Source: Ettlia oleoabundans
Taxonomy: Eukaryota; Chlorophyta; Chlorophyceae; Chlamydomonadales
Direction of reading: 5' to 3'
Assembly: GCA_019693395.1 (NCBI GenBank)
Contig: JAAMXP010002457.1
Coordinates: forward strand, 1 to 31,666
DNA: 31,666 nt
Within the stretch, counting starts at the first letter, position 1. Each line of letters begins with the position of its first letter. Made by a program: the position numbers and the translations under genes. The notes under the pieces are model-generated. The model was given only the letters and a program-made list of their open reading frames with translations. It was not told the DNA's origin and made no database searches. Shown here piece after piece: positions 1 through 11,301 of the stretch.

Positions 1-129
1 GGGCGGGTCCCAGGTTGCTTTTGGCACCAATGTATCCAAAAATGCCATGCAGCCCTGCCTAAATAGACTGGCAAGCAATCACCCACGGTAGCAACGAGCC
101 CACTGTCAGCACCACTTCACAGAACTTGC
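1..129 (-). other. GC-donor intron at the left edge
   Basis: The last visible exon of the giant gene ends CATCAGCAG at 130 and the intron begins GCAAGT, a classic GC donor. Reading on meets a stop after eight codons. The acceptor lies outside the window. Confidence 0.55.
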
Positions 130-3100
130 CTGCTGATGCTCGGAGGCCATGCCCTCCACCTGCTGCTGCAGCTGCTGCTGCTCGGCAGCAAGCTGGTCCT
201 GCATCTGCTGCGCCGCCTCCAGCTGCTGCCGCAGCCCCGCCAGCTCAGCCTCTGCAGCGGCGGCAGCGTCAGCAGCAGCAGCCTCATGCTGTGCAACAAC
301 AGCATCCAACTCCTGGCGAAGAGCAGCTGCCGTAGCCTCGCTGGCAGCAGCTGCTTCGGCAGCTGCCTGCTGCTCCTGCTGCACCATCTGCATGGGGCAA
401 GAGGCAATGCCGTTCGTTCTGAATCAAACAGATGTTCACTGGGTTGATTCAGAGCGAGGTGAGTGGAGGTGTATATGCCTTTCTTGCCTTTAGCTGTTAA
501 CCACGGCAAGCAGACAATCAGCCGCCAACCAACACACCCACCTGAATCTTCTTCCGGGCCACCGCAAACTTCTTCTCCAGCTCCTTGCAGCGCTGCTGCA
601 CCGCCTCATGCTCGGCAGCACTCACAGCCCCGGCTGCAGCAGTCGCCGCTGCTGCTTCAGCTGCTGCGGCGGCAGCCTCAGCGGCCTGCAGGGCCAGGAG
701 CATAAGACAAGAATGGGAGACTCAGAAAACAGGTCAAACACCCGGGGTTGCCATAATTGATCCTCAGATGGCTACAGCAAGTTCTAATAGATCGCTCAAT
801 CCAAACACACCCCTCTGCACCTGGACGTCCCCGTGCCCTCACCTGCAGGGCCTGCTGCGCCCCAACCAGCTGGCGTCTCAAATCTGCCAGCTCGGCCTCC
901 TTTCGATCCACGGCAGCTGCCACAGTCGCCTGCGAGCAACAAGCAGGAAGAGCAGCAGACAGAGCTGTTCTTGCTGGACCGGGCAAAGGCATCAAGAGAA
1001 GATCCGCAGTCAGCATGACGTTCAACTAGCAGGAAGAAGCTTCAGGAGAATGCCCTGTCACGTCAGCTTAGAAAGAACAGCTTGAAAAATGACCAGCTTA
1101 GAAAGAAAGAAAAATCAAGTGCAGGAAATCCCCAGATCAGAAAGGATTGAACAGATCCGCACGTCAAGCTCCGCTTCTGCCTGCTGCAACTGCTGCTGGA
1201 GCTGGCGCCTGAGTGCCTCTTGAGCCGCATGCAGCTGTGCGTCCTTCTCTGCCACTGCGGCAGCCACCGCCATCTGCAGCAGAAGGAGCAGCAGCTAAGC
1301 GTCGGGTGTTCACATTGGCACAGCAATGAACTGCTTGGCTGGATGTAGAAGATGTTCAGGAAGCACTTGATTGCATTACTGCAAACCACAGGGTTTTGCC
1401 ACAACCCTACAAACAACAAGGTGCACTTGCCTTCACGCGTTCCTTGGCATCAGCCAGCGTTGCTGCTGCCGACTCCTCAGCCTCAGCGGCCGCCTCGGCA
1501 GCGGCATCTTGCACCTCCTGCAGGGTGCATGGTGGGAAGATGTGAGAGGGCACTGGACTACAGCCAGCATGTGGGAACACAAACAGAGTAGCCTGCAGGC
1601 ATTTGCACCCACGCGCAGAACCTAGCGCTGCAGCCTGCAACATTAAAAAAACAACAGCGGCCAATGAACAGTGCTTAGGTGAAGAGCTTCGCTATTCTGC
1701 CCACCTGCACGCGAAGCTCCAGGGTGGCAATGTGGGAGTCCTTGGCGGAGGCGGCCGCTTCCAGCTCCCTGCAGAAATCAGGCAAACAGGATGACATCGA
1801 ATAGCACACAGCTTGTGAGCAAAACCATACCTGGAGCTACAATGAATCTACAGAAATGCTTCAAAGCATGCAGCAATGAGTCAGTGTGCATCCCAGGGCA
1901 ACCAGGCAGCAGCAAGCAGGGCGGGCGTGTCGCCAAGAATACAGACGGCATAGAAGCTCCTGACGCATACCTGACGCGCTGCTCATATTGCCTCAGGGAA
2001 TCAATCGCTTCATCCTTCATCTCGATAGCCAACTGCAGGCATGCACCAAGGCAGGAAGGAGACAGCAGCGACCAATTGTCCACACATGACAGGATTGGCT
2101 GAAGCAGTGGAGCGCCATTCTTAATAAAAACATGCGCGCCCAAGCAACGAACCACCAGTACTGGTGAAATAAGGCATGCAAGCCTGTGCGCCAAAGGGCA
2201 GATGAATGTGGCAACTAATAAGCACCCACCCACCCACCTTTGCATCCTCCAGCTCCTGCTGCCGCTGCTCAAGCGCCTCCTGGGCCATGTCCAGCTCGAC
2301 CTGAAATGCACACGCCAGGAAATAAAGCAAAAGCAAACTAGTGGAACAACAACGCTAGTAAACAACGCTAATCAGCACAGGACACATCAGCAGCTAGGAA
2401 CCCCCATCACAACGGGTGTGATGGGCAACGGGCACGCCAAGAGGCAGAACCCAGCAGCAAGCACCCCTCACCTGAAGTGCTGCCAGGGACGCCTCCGCCT
2501 GCACCCGTGCATCTTCTGCTGCCTGCAGCTCCTGGAAACGAGCCTCGGATGACGACACCTGCGGAAGGCCAGGGAGGGGGAGCGCTAGAAAATGATGCTG
2601 GAAAGGAGGCGATGTGTGTAACTTGCACCACCACAGCCTGCAAGATCTGGAAATCCTATGATACAACTCGGCTTGGGAAGGCAGGCATGGGCACAGCTTC
2701 ATCCTTGCTGACTGAAGTCATGCCCTGGCTGAAGTCATGCCCATGCAAGAACCAGCTGAGTTTGGTCCTTTGTGGCCACCCTCCGCACCTGCTTTTGAAG
2801 CTCCTCTGCCTCGGCAGCAGCCGCCTGCAGCTCTGCCTCCCGTTGTGTCAGCTGATGCTGCAAGGAGGAAGCCACACTCTCCTTCTTCTCCAAGGCGGCA
2901 TCCCGCGCTGCCAGTGCCTGCAGCAGCAGGCCAGGCAGTGCCAGATGGGGGGCAAGCAGGCAGTCAATATGTCAGGGTGAAAACATGGGGAGCACTGGAA
3001 ACCAGCCATTGATACTCAGCAACAGGATGCGTCCAAAGGTTACTGCGTCTGCCCTTCCCACCTGTCTCAGTGACTCCCGTTCGGCAGCAGCAACCAGCAG

Positions 3101-6100
3101 CTGTTGCTGCTCGCCGTCAGCAGCAGCAGTGGCAGCAGCGACCATCGCCGCCTGCTCCTGCAGCTGTGCTTGCAGCGCTGCAATGTGCTGCTCACGGGCG
3201 GCAGCCTCAGCAGCCTGCTCTTCCAGCTGCGCCGCCTGGTGCTGGCAACGCTCAGTCAGCAGCTGCAGCTGCTGATGCAGCTGTTGAACATCCTCCGGGG
3301 CGAGTCGGTAGGTACTGCCGCTGTCGCCCAGCTCGCTGTTGGCAGCCGGCGCAGCTGACTCTCCCTGCCAGGCATGCATCTGCTGCTCTGGCCCGGGCAC
3401 CAGCTCAGAGAGACTGTCCTCTGCCCAGCCTTCACCGGCTGCCTCTGCCCCCGCCTCTATAGCCGCTTCACCAGAAACCGCACAAGATGCATCAGCTGGC
3501 GCCACCTGTGAAGACTCCTTGGGATCCTCTGTCATCGGCTCCCATTGATAATCCAAATCGCCCCAACCCTCAGCAGCAGCCTCGGCACCGGGCAATGCTG
3601 CTGCTGGCTCCTCGGTCCAGCCGTCCTGCTGGTGGTAAGTCGGCTGCTCCTCGGCAATCTGGCCCACATAAGCTGCTTGCTGCTGCTGCTGCTGCTCCTC
3701 GTCAAGCGACGGAGCCTCGCCATCCCAGCCCTCCTCCTGATGGGAAGGAGGCTCGTCGTCCCAGCCCTCGCCGGCAGCAAACTGCTGCGGCTGCTGCTGC
3801 TGTGCCAGCGCTTGCTGAGGAGCTGCCATCGGCTCGCCAGTCCAGCTGTCCTGCTGGTGGAAAGCCGGCTCCTCTTGAGCAACTGGAGCTGCATGAACAA
3901 CACCCTGCTGCTGCTGCTCCTCGTCAAGCAAGAGCTCCTCTCCACCCCATCCATCCTGCTGATGAGAGGCTGGGTCCTCAACCATGGCCTGACTGTGCTG
4001 TCCCTGCCTAGTCTGCCAGTCGTGAGCTGCCTCCACGCCAGCAGCAGCATCGAACGCTGACGGCGGCTCGCCTGTCCAGCTATCCTGCTGGTGGAAAGGC
4101 GGCTCCTCAGCCGCATCAAACCTCTCAGCTAGACTCTGCTGGGCGCCGCCGCTGCCATTCTGGCCCGCCATTTGTGAGTTATGCTCCAACGTATCCTGTG
4201 GCCGCGCGGGCACGCCAGTGCTGCCTCCACCTCCATGTTGTTCAAGCTGGTGGAAAGAGGGTAGGTGGCCGTTGCTGAAGGGTGCGAGGCCAGGTAGCGG
4301 GCTCTGCAGGGACACATGCACTCCACTACTATTGCAAGCGCCTCGCAAAGAGCCTGTTGCAGTGTCAGTGCCGCGTGCACTGGCGCTATTGTTGGTGTTT
4401 GCCTGACAATGGAAACCCCGGACGGGTGCCATGCAGAGGGTGGTTCAGCCCGGCACCACACCCACCTGGCCAACGCTTTGAGCGCCATACATCGTGCTGT
4501 GCAGGCTCTGCACCTCCGACATCTCGCCATTTAGCTCGCCTGCAAACCAGATGTAGGAAGGCACCACGCAGCATGCAAGGCTTGGTGTCAGTGGCACATG
4601 TGCTGCAGCTGCTGCGTGTCAGTACCTCCTAGGGCGCTGATGCATTCAAATTTTAACTCGACACAGCATCAGCCAGCATCAAGAGATTGGTATGATGTTT
4701 TGGGAAACATGAACAGTGTTCTGCCAGCTAGCAGCTAGTCAGTCAGCCAGCCAGGCTTCTCACCTTCACTCCATTCCTCTCGGCTGCTCAAGGTCTCCGC
4801 ATCGCTGCCACCATAGTAAGAGGAGGCATTGCGGGCAGCAGCGGCTCGTGGGATTCCGAGCTGGGAAGCCAGTGTGCCTGCAGGGCAGGTAGGCAGGCAG
4901 GAAAGAATGAGACCAACAACCCAGCTGGCAAGTCCAAGGATACAACTGGAAATTAACGCTACTATGCTGGAAAACAGCAGCACAACAAGGCCAGCAAACC
5001 GCAGCAGGATGCCAGCCGGCTGATACTAAAAATGCACGGTCCTCTCCTTGGCACAAACCAGACACAAACCACACACCTGGTGACAAGACAAATAGGGACG
5101 AGTCCTCTCCCTCGTCAAGCAGCTTGTTCATCAGGGCGTCCAGGTCGGATTTGGCTGGGGTGTTGCCAGTTGGTGACGTGTCATACACGTGCCCCGCCGC
5201 AATGGCAGCAGCTTCAGCGGCAGCGAAATCTGCCAGCGTGGCGCCCTCGGCAGCTGCTGGCACAGCTGACTCTACCGGCTGGTGCAGGTCACCGCTCTGG
5301 GGCAGCTCTGCAGCAATAGCGGCAGCCTGTGTTGTGTGAGGTGCTGCGGATGAGGCAGCAGGGATGGCATCTTCCGTGTCAGACTCAGCCTGCTGCTCCC
5401 AAGGCAGCTGCTTCTGCAGCTTCCCGGCCTTGCGCTTCCGCCCGCCTGCAGGTAAGCGATTCAGGGAGGCACCCACAGCAACAGTTGGGGAAGGGTGTAT
5501 GCATAAAAACGAATACGAGATCAAGGGTGAAGCTTGAGCTCGTTTAAGCAAACATGTTGTTTGATAACACACAGGATCAGCAGATGTCGTGAGGATGGAG
5601 CAATACAACCAAGCAATACATCTGGCAGCAGCAGTTCCACCTGCAACCACGTCAAAGAAGCCTCCGGCTATAGCTGCCACAGCCTCGCTGGCAGCTGTCG
5701 CCCCAGCCTCAGGCACGGTGCCGCTGCCAGCGCTGCCGCTGTGCTGCCGCATCTGCGCGTGTGCGGCAGTCAGCTGGTGCTGGGCGGCTGCTGCAGCGGC
5801 CCCTGCCGCCGCCTTGACCTTCTGGGTCACCTGATTGAACTGAGGCCGCAGGAAGCTGGCAAACACCTGGCTGAGAGTAGGGTCAGCACCCAAGTCCCCT
5901 GCACCAGCGGCTATAGCAGCGGCGGCGGAAGCCTCTGCATCGATGCTGGCAGCAACTGCAAGCTCGCTGGCTGCTGCAGACAGAGGGCGCTCCTTGGGAG
6001 AGGGCGGCAGCGAGCCTGCTGGTGGCGAAGGCGCTCGTGGAGGAGAAGCAAGGCCGCCCTGCTCTACCGCCAAAGCCGCCGATGCAAAGCTGGTGGGCGG

Positions 6101-9100
6101 CATAGCCGCCTCCATTTCCATGGGCACGGCAGCTGCCTGTATGGCGGCCTCTGTTGCTGCGGCAGCAGCTTCAGTTGCAGCGTCAGCTGCTCCAGCCACT
6201 GCAGCCAATGCCGCATCGCCCATGGCCACTTCTGAGGCTCCCTCTACTGCTGCCTCGATCACAGGTTCTGCCGCAGCTGCTGCTGTGACGGTATACGTGT
6301 CGGCTGCTACCAGCATGGCCGGCTCAGTGGCCGTTTCCACAGCTGCATGAGCGGCATCACCTGCGGCTGCCACAGCGGCCGAAGATGCTTCACCCTCTTC
6401 AGCTGTGGGGGTGCCCGGCCGGGAGGCAGCATTACCAGCCATGTGCTCTGCCACGGCTGCCGCCACGGCAGGCTGGCGAACAAGAGAGTCGTAGTCATGA
6501 GAGTGGTAGCCTGCCGGGTAGTTCTGCAATGTCACAATAGCAGGGAACAGCCAGGCAGGGTCGGAGCCAGTTATGAACCGCTTATGAATCAATAATGCAA
6601 GTTGAGGTAGCTTTGCTGCCAAACATGCGAGCCACATTATTAAGGGGGATTAAGATTACCCATCCGCACGACACTAGGGTGCGCAGCCCTCCACCAAAAC
6701 TTCATACAGCCAGCCAGCCCCCCACCCGTCTAGCCACCCACCTGAGTCACCCAAAGGGCCATGGCGTCTCGCTCATAGCCGCAGGTGCGGTAGTAGGACC
6801 AGAAGGAAAGAATCTGCAGCAGAGTTCCACATGTGCAAGCACGGTGCAAAGCGGAAGATGACGAATACTGAGGGAATGGCGAGGGAGCAAGTGAGCACTG
6901 CAGCAAGAGCTACCAACCCCGCCTGCTGCGCCGATCTGCCGATGGCATGCACTTGAGCAGAACAGGTAACATTGACGGCAGTGCTCTTTCAAGCACAAAA
7001 CCGCAAAACATAGGTTAGCGGGTTAGCACCCACCTCCTTTACCACTGGGTCCCTCAGTAGCGCAGCCGTGCTGGCATCGATGGTGGCAGGCTGGTGCTGC
7101 TGATGCTGCTCATGTTCATGATGGGCAGTCCCTGCTTCAGCGGCAGCAGCGGCGGGCTGGTCAGGGTGCGGTTCCACAAAGCTGTTGTGGTGCATGCCGC
7201 TGTCAAGGTTGGCTACCTCCTCCGCTGCCGGTGCAGCGGCCTGGTGCTGAGTGTGCAAGGGGCCGGCCTCAGCGGGCACTGTCTCAGTCAATGCCAACGC
7301 CTTGATCTGCAGAAACATTGTCGGCAATGGCGCAGCAGAAGCAGCAGCATCAGCAGCAGCAGGTGCGTCAGCGGAGCCAAGTTGATACACTTGGCAAGCA
7401 GTGACGAAAGGGTAAGGTATGGAAACCCGTTCATGGCTTAGCGGTTCAATAGCAAGGACAGTAGCACATGCCGGGCTGCAGTAGGGCGGGCAGAAAGTGT
7501 AGCAGCGCACCTCCGTAGCAGTGACGCCTTCTGCGTCCTGCAGAACTGCATGGTACTGCTCCGAGTGGTACTGCACAGCGGTCAGGGTTGGCAGCCAGGA
7601 GAACATGTGAGCAGCATTGTAAGCAAGACAAGAAGAGGAGCCTCACTCACCAACACTGCCGGATGGATGAACCAAGGCAGCCACTTGTGAAATAATAATC
7701 ATGACAACAGCCCAAAGGCACAGCTTTTGAGGCAGATGGTTTGCACATGAGCGTCAATCGTAACCCACCTGACCAGTAGCTCCACCATCGTAGCCAGGGT
7801 ACTGCGCATCCGCCTGCTGGTACTGCTCAGCGTACTGCTGCCCCTGTCCCTGGTACTGCAATCCGTACTGCTGCTTGTGCTCCCAGCCCACTGCAGCATC
7901 CTGAGGCTGCCCCGACTGCTGCCAGGCCTGTTGTACCGCACCTACATCAAGGGAATCGCTGCGGGTTGGCACGGCGCCTGCAGCAGCGGAAGCTGCTGAC
8001 TCGTCAGCCACGCCGCCAGCAGCTAGGGAGCCCAGATCTTGCTCCTCGTGAGGCTGAACTGCAGCTGCAGCCCCTGCTGTAGGTGCTGCGCCCCTTGGGG
8101 TGCCAGCCGTGGACCCCGGTTTGCTGCCGCTAGCCGCAGAAGCAGCGGACTCTGCAGCTGCCTGGCCTGCCTGCTGCTGCTCCTCATGTGGCTCCTCTGG
8201 GGCTGCTGGTGTGAAGACGGCAGAGGGCGGCTTGAACATGGCAGGAGCGGAGGTCGCACCCAGTGCTGCAGTTGGCGCTGCTCCAAACATGGAAGGGGGC
8301 TGCAGGCCACCCAGCACGCTGCTGCCATCCTTGCTGCCGCTGGTGGCAACGCTGCCGCCGCCCAGACCTGCAGCAGAGCCAAAGCTGCCAGCTGAAGCAT
8401 AGCGTCCCACCACGCTGCGACGCGCCAGGCTGGGGGAACCACCATTGGCGCTGCCGCCCGCCGTGGCGCCTGTGGTGCTAATGCTGGTTGTGCTTGCGGC
8501 TGTGCTCATGATGGGCGGGGCCGCATTCTTCTTTTCCTCCTCGATCTGAGCCCTCCGCGCATCCTCCTCTCCAGGCATTAACCAGCACTTGAGCTGCAAT
8601 TAAAGGCAAAGGGGACAATTGCAAACTGCCCGTAATGAATATGCGACAGAGGGAGAATGAAGCAGGCTTCAATGCATAACACGGCTCGAGGGATGCGTGC
8701 CCCGAAACTCAGCAATGGCATGCGGCAGCTGGAGCAGCAGCAGGCGCTTGCCTCTTCATTGTAGTACATCGTCAGCTGTTCCCCCAGCTTCATCTTCACA
8801 GACTTCTTTTTGGCCGGCTGCAGCAATTTGAGCAGGCAAACCAGAGAGAAGGCGGGTGGGGTGGCGTCAGCTCAACTGGCGGCAGGTTCACGGCGGCTGG
8901 CGCCAACAACAGTGCGGCCACACCCGCACTGCTAAACAGCGAGTCCGGTTGTGGTACTCAATGAAGGCGTCGGGTTTGCTGACTAGCGCTCGCAGCCCGC
9001 TACGCAGGAGGCGGGTGGGACGTGTGCCGCCGGGTGCTACAGCTGGGGCCGGAGGACTCACGAATAGCTTCCCAAACAGCCCTGTGGGCTGCGGTGGCTC

Positions 9101-9127
9101 TGCCTTGCCGTCATCGTCTCCAGCCAT
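1..9127 (-). CDS. Giant Sec16-motif / Trp-acidic repeat / coiled-coil protein (3' end outside window)
   Basis: At least 1745 residues in 21 exons that all close in frame: 9127-9062, 8817-8752, 8593-7769, 7570-7511, 7306-7034, 6813-6742, 6523-5641, 5445-5077, 4877-4764, 4539-4466, 4402-3062, 2917-2789, 2558-2472, 2300-2238, 2032-1971, 1768-1705, 1517-1431, 1273-1163, 929-843, 685-542, 387-130. Residues 16-56 carry GLFGKLF, a lysine run, then KMKLGEQLTMYYNEELKCW, which resembles the KLGE..FYYDE.LKRWV block near the Sec16 C terminus (ER exit-site scaffold). Then follow Ser/Ala/Gly-rich sequence, a Gln/Tyr/Gly tract (about 285-320), a Trp/Tyr-rich island (about 425-470), long Ala-rich sequence, Trp-acidic repeats (about 1000-1230), and coiled coil from about 1275 onward in exons each rich in E/Q/A heptads. 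It is probably a cytosolic membrane-traffic scaffold or golgin-like tether. The family is not recognised as a whole. Low-complexity regions are typical of algal genes. Exon structure is well supported; function is inferred. Confidence 0.72.
1274..1430 (-). other. GC-AG intron in the coiled-coil part of the giant gene
   Basis: The exon ends GAACGCGTGAAG and the intron begins GCAAGT, the classic strong GC donor (AG|GCAAGT). It ends ctgcag before ATGGCGGTGGCT. The join keeps phase 0 and the coiled-coil composition; reading through the site meets a stop within seven codons. Confidence 0.68.
3540..4150 (-). repeat. Tandem Trp-acidic protein repeat inside exon 11
   Basis: The protein repeats a unit of roughly 40 residues: an acidic-Pro lead, HQQD or HQEE, then S/G-W-x-G/E-E followed by a variable Ala/Gln spacer, often with a DEEQQQQ run. 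Copies read FHQQDSWTGEP (twice), SHQQDGWGGEE, SHQEEGWDGEA and YHQQDGWTEEP, plus shorter EGWDDEP and EGWGDLDYQWEP relatives. The DNA shows the same periodicity as recurring ctgctggtgg and ccagc..tcctg blocks on the plus strand. Single Trp residues in acidic context are known short linear motifs for coat and adaptor subunits; that role here is inference. Confidence 0.75.
8594..8751 (-). other. GC-AG intron inside the Sec16-like motif
   Basis: Exon 2 ends AATGAAGAG, the intron begins GCAAGC, and exon 3 begins CTCAAGTGCTGG after attgcag. The phase-0 join gives YYNEELKCW, matching the family YYDEELKRW. Confidence 0.75.
8752..9127 (-). other. Sec16 C-terminal-like motif encoded by exons 1-3
   Basis: Exon 1 ends in GLFGKLF at a strong GTGAGT donor. 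Exon 2 supplies a Lys-rich stretch, then KLGEQLTMYYNEE, and exon 3 continues LKCWLMPGEED. The order (short hydrophobic/Gly patch, basic patch, KLGE, aromatic pair, acidic residue, LK.W) matches my recollection of the conserved block near the C terminus of plant and animal Sec16. Here it begins about 30 residues from the start codon. The exon 2/3 junction falls inside the motif and fixes a GC donor at 8751. Confidence 0.6.
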
Positions 9128-9891
9128 GTTTTAGGCTCGCCACGGGAGGATCCAACGCCGCTGCAAAGCGCTTCAAAGAGATTCAAGCCATTCAATAATG
9201 CCAACTCGACGATCCCTGGGGGCTCGCTGTAGCGCAAGCTCGATTGTTACCAAGACAGCGCCGATCGATGAACGATCGGGCAAAAAATAAGGGTGCCCGC
9301 TGAAGCGCCTTTGACAGCAGAGCAGAACAACCAATGCCGGAGACCCTCAAGGGCGCACTGCTGACATGCTGCAGTACTGCTGTGTGTTCTGCACCGCCAT
9401 GTGCTGCGGCAGCCCAAAAAGACGCCGGCTCAAATGCTCTGCCTAGGGGCTTTGATTATGCATTGCTTCTTTCGACTGCAAACCCATTCGTTCTGCAGGA
9501 TCAGCAAATGAAGCATTTGCTGCCAACAGCCCTCAGCAGCTGCTTCGGTGACGCACTGCGGGGAAACAGGCTTGCATGATGTAATGTGTTTACTGCAAAA
9601 TATCGCATTTCACCTTGACTTATATCAGCAACTTGTAGCATGTCAATCTGAACACAAAGAGATGCAGCACTGCTGCAAGGCCAGAAGGCGCGCTCGTCGT
9701 GCCTCACGTTGGCGCCCGCTAGGATGCTGCTCAGCCAAGCTCAGGATCCTGAACTGGCACATACCCGTGTGGTGTAAGCAGCAGGTCTGCGGAACAGAAT
9801 TATGCACCTAGCACAAGTAAATCAAGTGGTGACTTGTGGCACACAGGCGAATATAGCGGCAAGACGGCAGGCACGGTCAGCAACGTCTAAC
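9128..9891. promoter_or_regulatory. Upstream region of the giant gene, with a perfect dyad
   Basis: This gap of 764 bp lies between the start of the giant minus-strand gene and the 3' end of the small mitochondrial-type gene at 9892, so it should hold the promoter of the former. At 9261-9279 there is a perfect 7-bp inverted repeat, CCGATCG, 5-bp spacer, CGATCGG, about 135-155 bp upstream of the ATG. An A/T-rich stretch (aaaaaataag, about 9282-9291) follows it. Open frames here, such as 9334-9579 plus, have poor composition, no motif and no splice partner, and I do not call them genes. Confidence 0.35.
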
Positions 9892-10479
9892 TCATCCTGT
9901 GCGTGGGAATAGGGTGTACATTCCTTTCAGCCAAGCAGCAGCCAGGTACGCCACAAGCAGTCCGATAACGGCATCGGCTGTTGGTAAAGCTCACTCTTGT
10001 TCGATCGCTTCTCCTTGTCAGAATCTTTTCTGCCAAAGGGCGAAACATTGACAGGGGCCGGCTGCCCTGGCCCTGCGACAACACAGAAAAAAGCCCGATT
10101 GCCTCCCAGATGTACAACAATAAGTGGCTCAATTGCATTTTTTCAGTTGCAGGGAGACAACGGCGACTGATTGGAGCTCAAATTGCCGCCCCACTGTTGG
10201 TGTCCGGCCCTCCCGGCACTTACCCTGTGGAAACTTCTCATCATAATCTGCCTTGGCGCCCCCCCAGTGGCCAAGGCCTTCAGAACTGCCAGTGGCGGCG
10301 GTGGACGGGCCGGTGGGGCGGCCCAGCCCCTGTGGCAGATTGGGTGGCTGCATGGCTGCAAAGCTCCTGGACCCTATGGCTGCAGTCGCAGCTGTTGTCG
10401 CCGTGGGGAACAGGCCAAGAGGTGCAGCACCCTTGAATAGCTGCAGCAGTCTGCTGGCGCTGCTGGAAGCACGGTTCAT
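9892..10479 (-). CDS. Small mitochondrial-type single-pass membrane protein
   Basis: Two exons, 10479-10224 and 9977-9892, joined in phase 1 by a GTAAGT donor, give 113 residues. Residues 1-42 (MNRASSSASRLLQLFKGAAP, then a Thr/Ala/Ser-rich part with GSRSFAA) have the basic, hydroxylated, acid-free composition of a mitochondrial presequence. A Pro/Gly/Ser linker follows, then GHWGGAKADYDEKFPQ. The second exon encodes a single hydrophobic segment, ADAVIGLLVAYLAAAWLKG, and a short tail MYTLFPRTG. This layout suits an accessory subunit of an inner-membrane respiratory complex, but I do not recognise the family. The start ATG at 10479 is preferred because the in-frame extension upstream has no ATG. 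Confidence 0.7.
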
Positions 10480-10693
10480 GGCTGCCTTGTAAGTCGAAAA
10501 CGACCTTGGACAAATTGCCACCCCACCCAAGGCACAACAAGTCTTTGCTGGGTAGGGGAAGGCTCTGACATGGCCTGGAAGCTGACCTGGCAGGCATCGA
10601 AGGCAGGGGAGCTTACTTCATACGGAGAGAAACCGGTTCTTCTGCGTCTTCCTACACCATCAGCCCCTCTTCCCGCACCGTCAGGTAAAACCG
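10480..10693. promoter_or_regulatory. Short bidirectional promoter between two mitochondrial-type genes
   Basis: Only 214 bp separate the start codons of the minus-strand gene (10479) and the plus-strand gene (10694). Both products begin with mitochondrial-type presequences, so a shared promoter and co-expression are likely. I see no TATA box. The ORF crossing it on the plus strand (from 10570) has no support. Confidence 0.45.
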
Positions 10694-11301
10694 ATGCTGC
10701 CGGTTCTCAAACGCATCAGGGTTGCGGCATGCCGCAGCCTTGTGCAGGCTCGAGTTGCCCGGCAGGCAGCACCTGGTGTCCAAGGTTATGCAACCGAGCA
10801 CACAACTGGCCCAGGGTTGCCGGTGGCAGGCGTAATGAGCGAGGAGCAGGCTAACCAGACAAGCGACCGTCTGTTCGAGGGTGCGGTGGGGTGTCGGGGG
10901 CGGCGCCTTGCCCTGCCATACCATTTATTCCTCAGACAGCACGGTGCATATATATTGCCAATCAATATGACGCCGTGATCATGGCTCCCCGCTCCCAACT
11001 ATTGTTGACTTACAGGCGACAAGGTTGAGGAAGCGCCTCATGCAAAGAGCATTAAGCCCGAGAACGAGCAGCCAGCATCAGAAGACATTGACAAAGGTAA
11101 GAGCAGGGGGCTGTCAGTGCAATGGGAGTTGGCATAAGCAGGGCCGCAATGACTTCATGCGGCGGCAAGCTGGTTCGTTCAGGTTGTCACCGAAGGCATG
11201 CACACTTCCCTGTTGCAGGCACTGGGTATGAGCGCGTCCAGACCCCCACCAGCCCTGGCAGGGAGCAGGATGCAAGCGAGCCAATGCCCTCTCCCACGTA
11301 A
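10694..11301 (+). CDS. Small hydrophilic protein with a mitochondrial-type presequence
   Basis: Three exons, 10694-10880, 11016-11096 and 11219-11301, joined in phase 1 at both junctions, give 116 residues ending in TAA. The N terminus MLPVLKRIRVAACRSLVQAR is basic, amphipathic and lacks acids, as expected for a mitochondrial presequence; GYATEHTTGPG follows at the likely cleavage region. The rest is hydrophilic, with no Trp and no membrane segment (DRLFEGDKVEEAPHAK, KPENEQPASEDIDKG, TSPGREQDASEPMPSPT). It looks intrinsically disordered, a little like LEA proteins. Family not recognised. It is divergent from the mitochondrial-type gene at 9892-10479 and convergent with the methyltransferase gene to its right. 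Confidence 0.65.

Noticed and set aside
149..493. Cys-rich plus-strand peptide near the left edge
   Set aside because: Artefact of reading TGC repeats, the complement of GCA repeats that encode Ala/Gln in the coiled-coil exon.
8023..8445. Minus-strand frame of 140 codons within exon 3 of the giant gene
   Set aside because: Overlaps a frame that continues the Sec16-like motif and is flanked by matching splice sites; this one has neither.
9334..9579. Plus-strand ORF of 81 codons upstream of the giant gene
   Set aside because: No motif, no splice partners, and it sits in the expected promoter.
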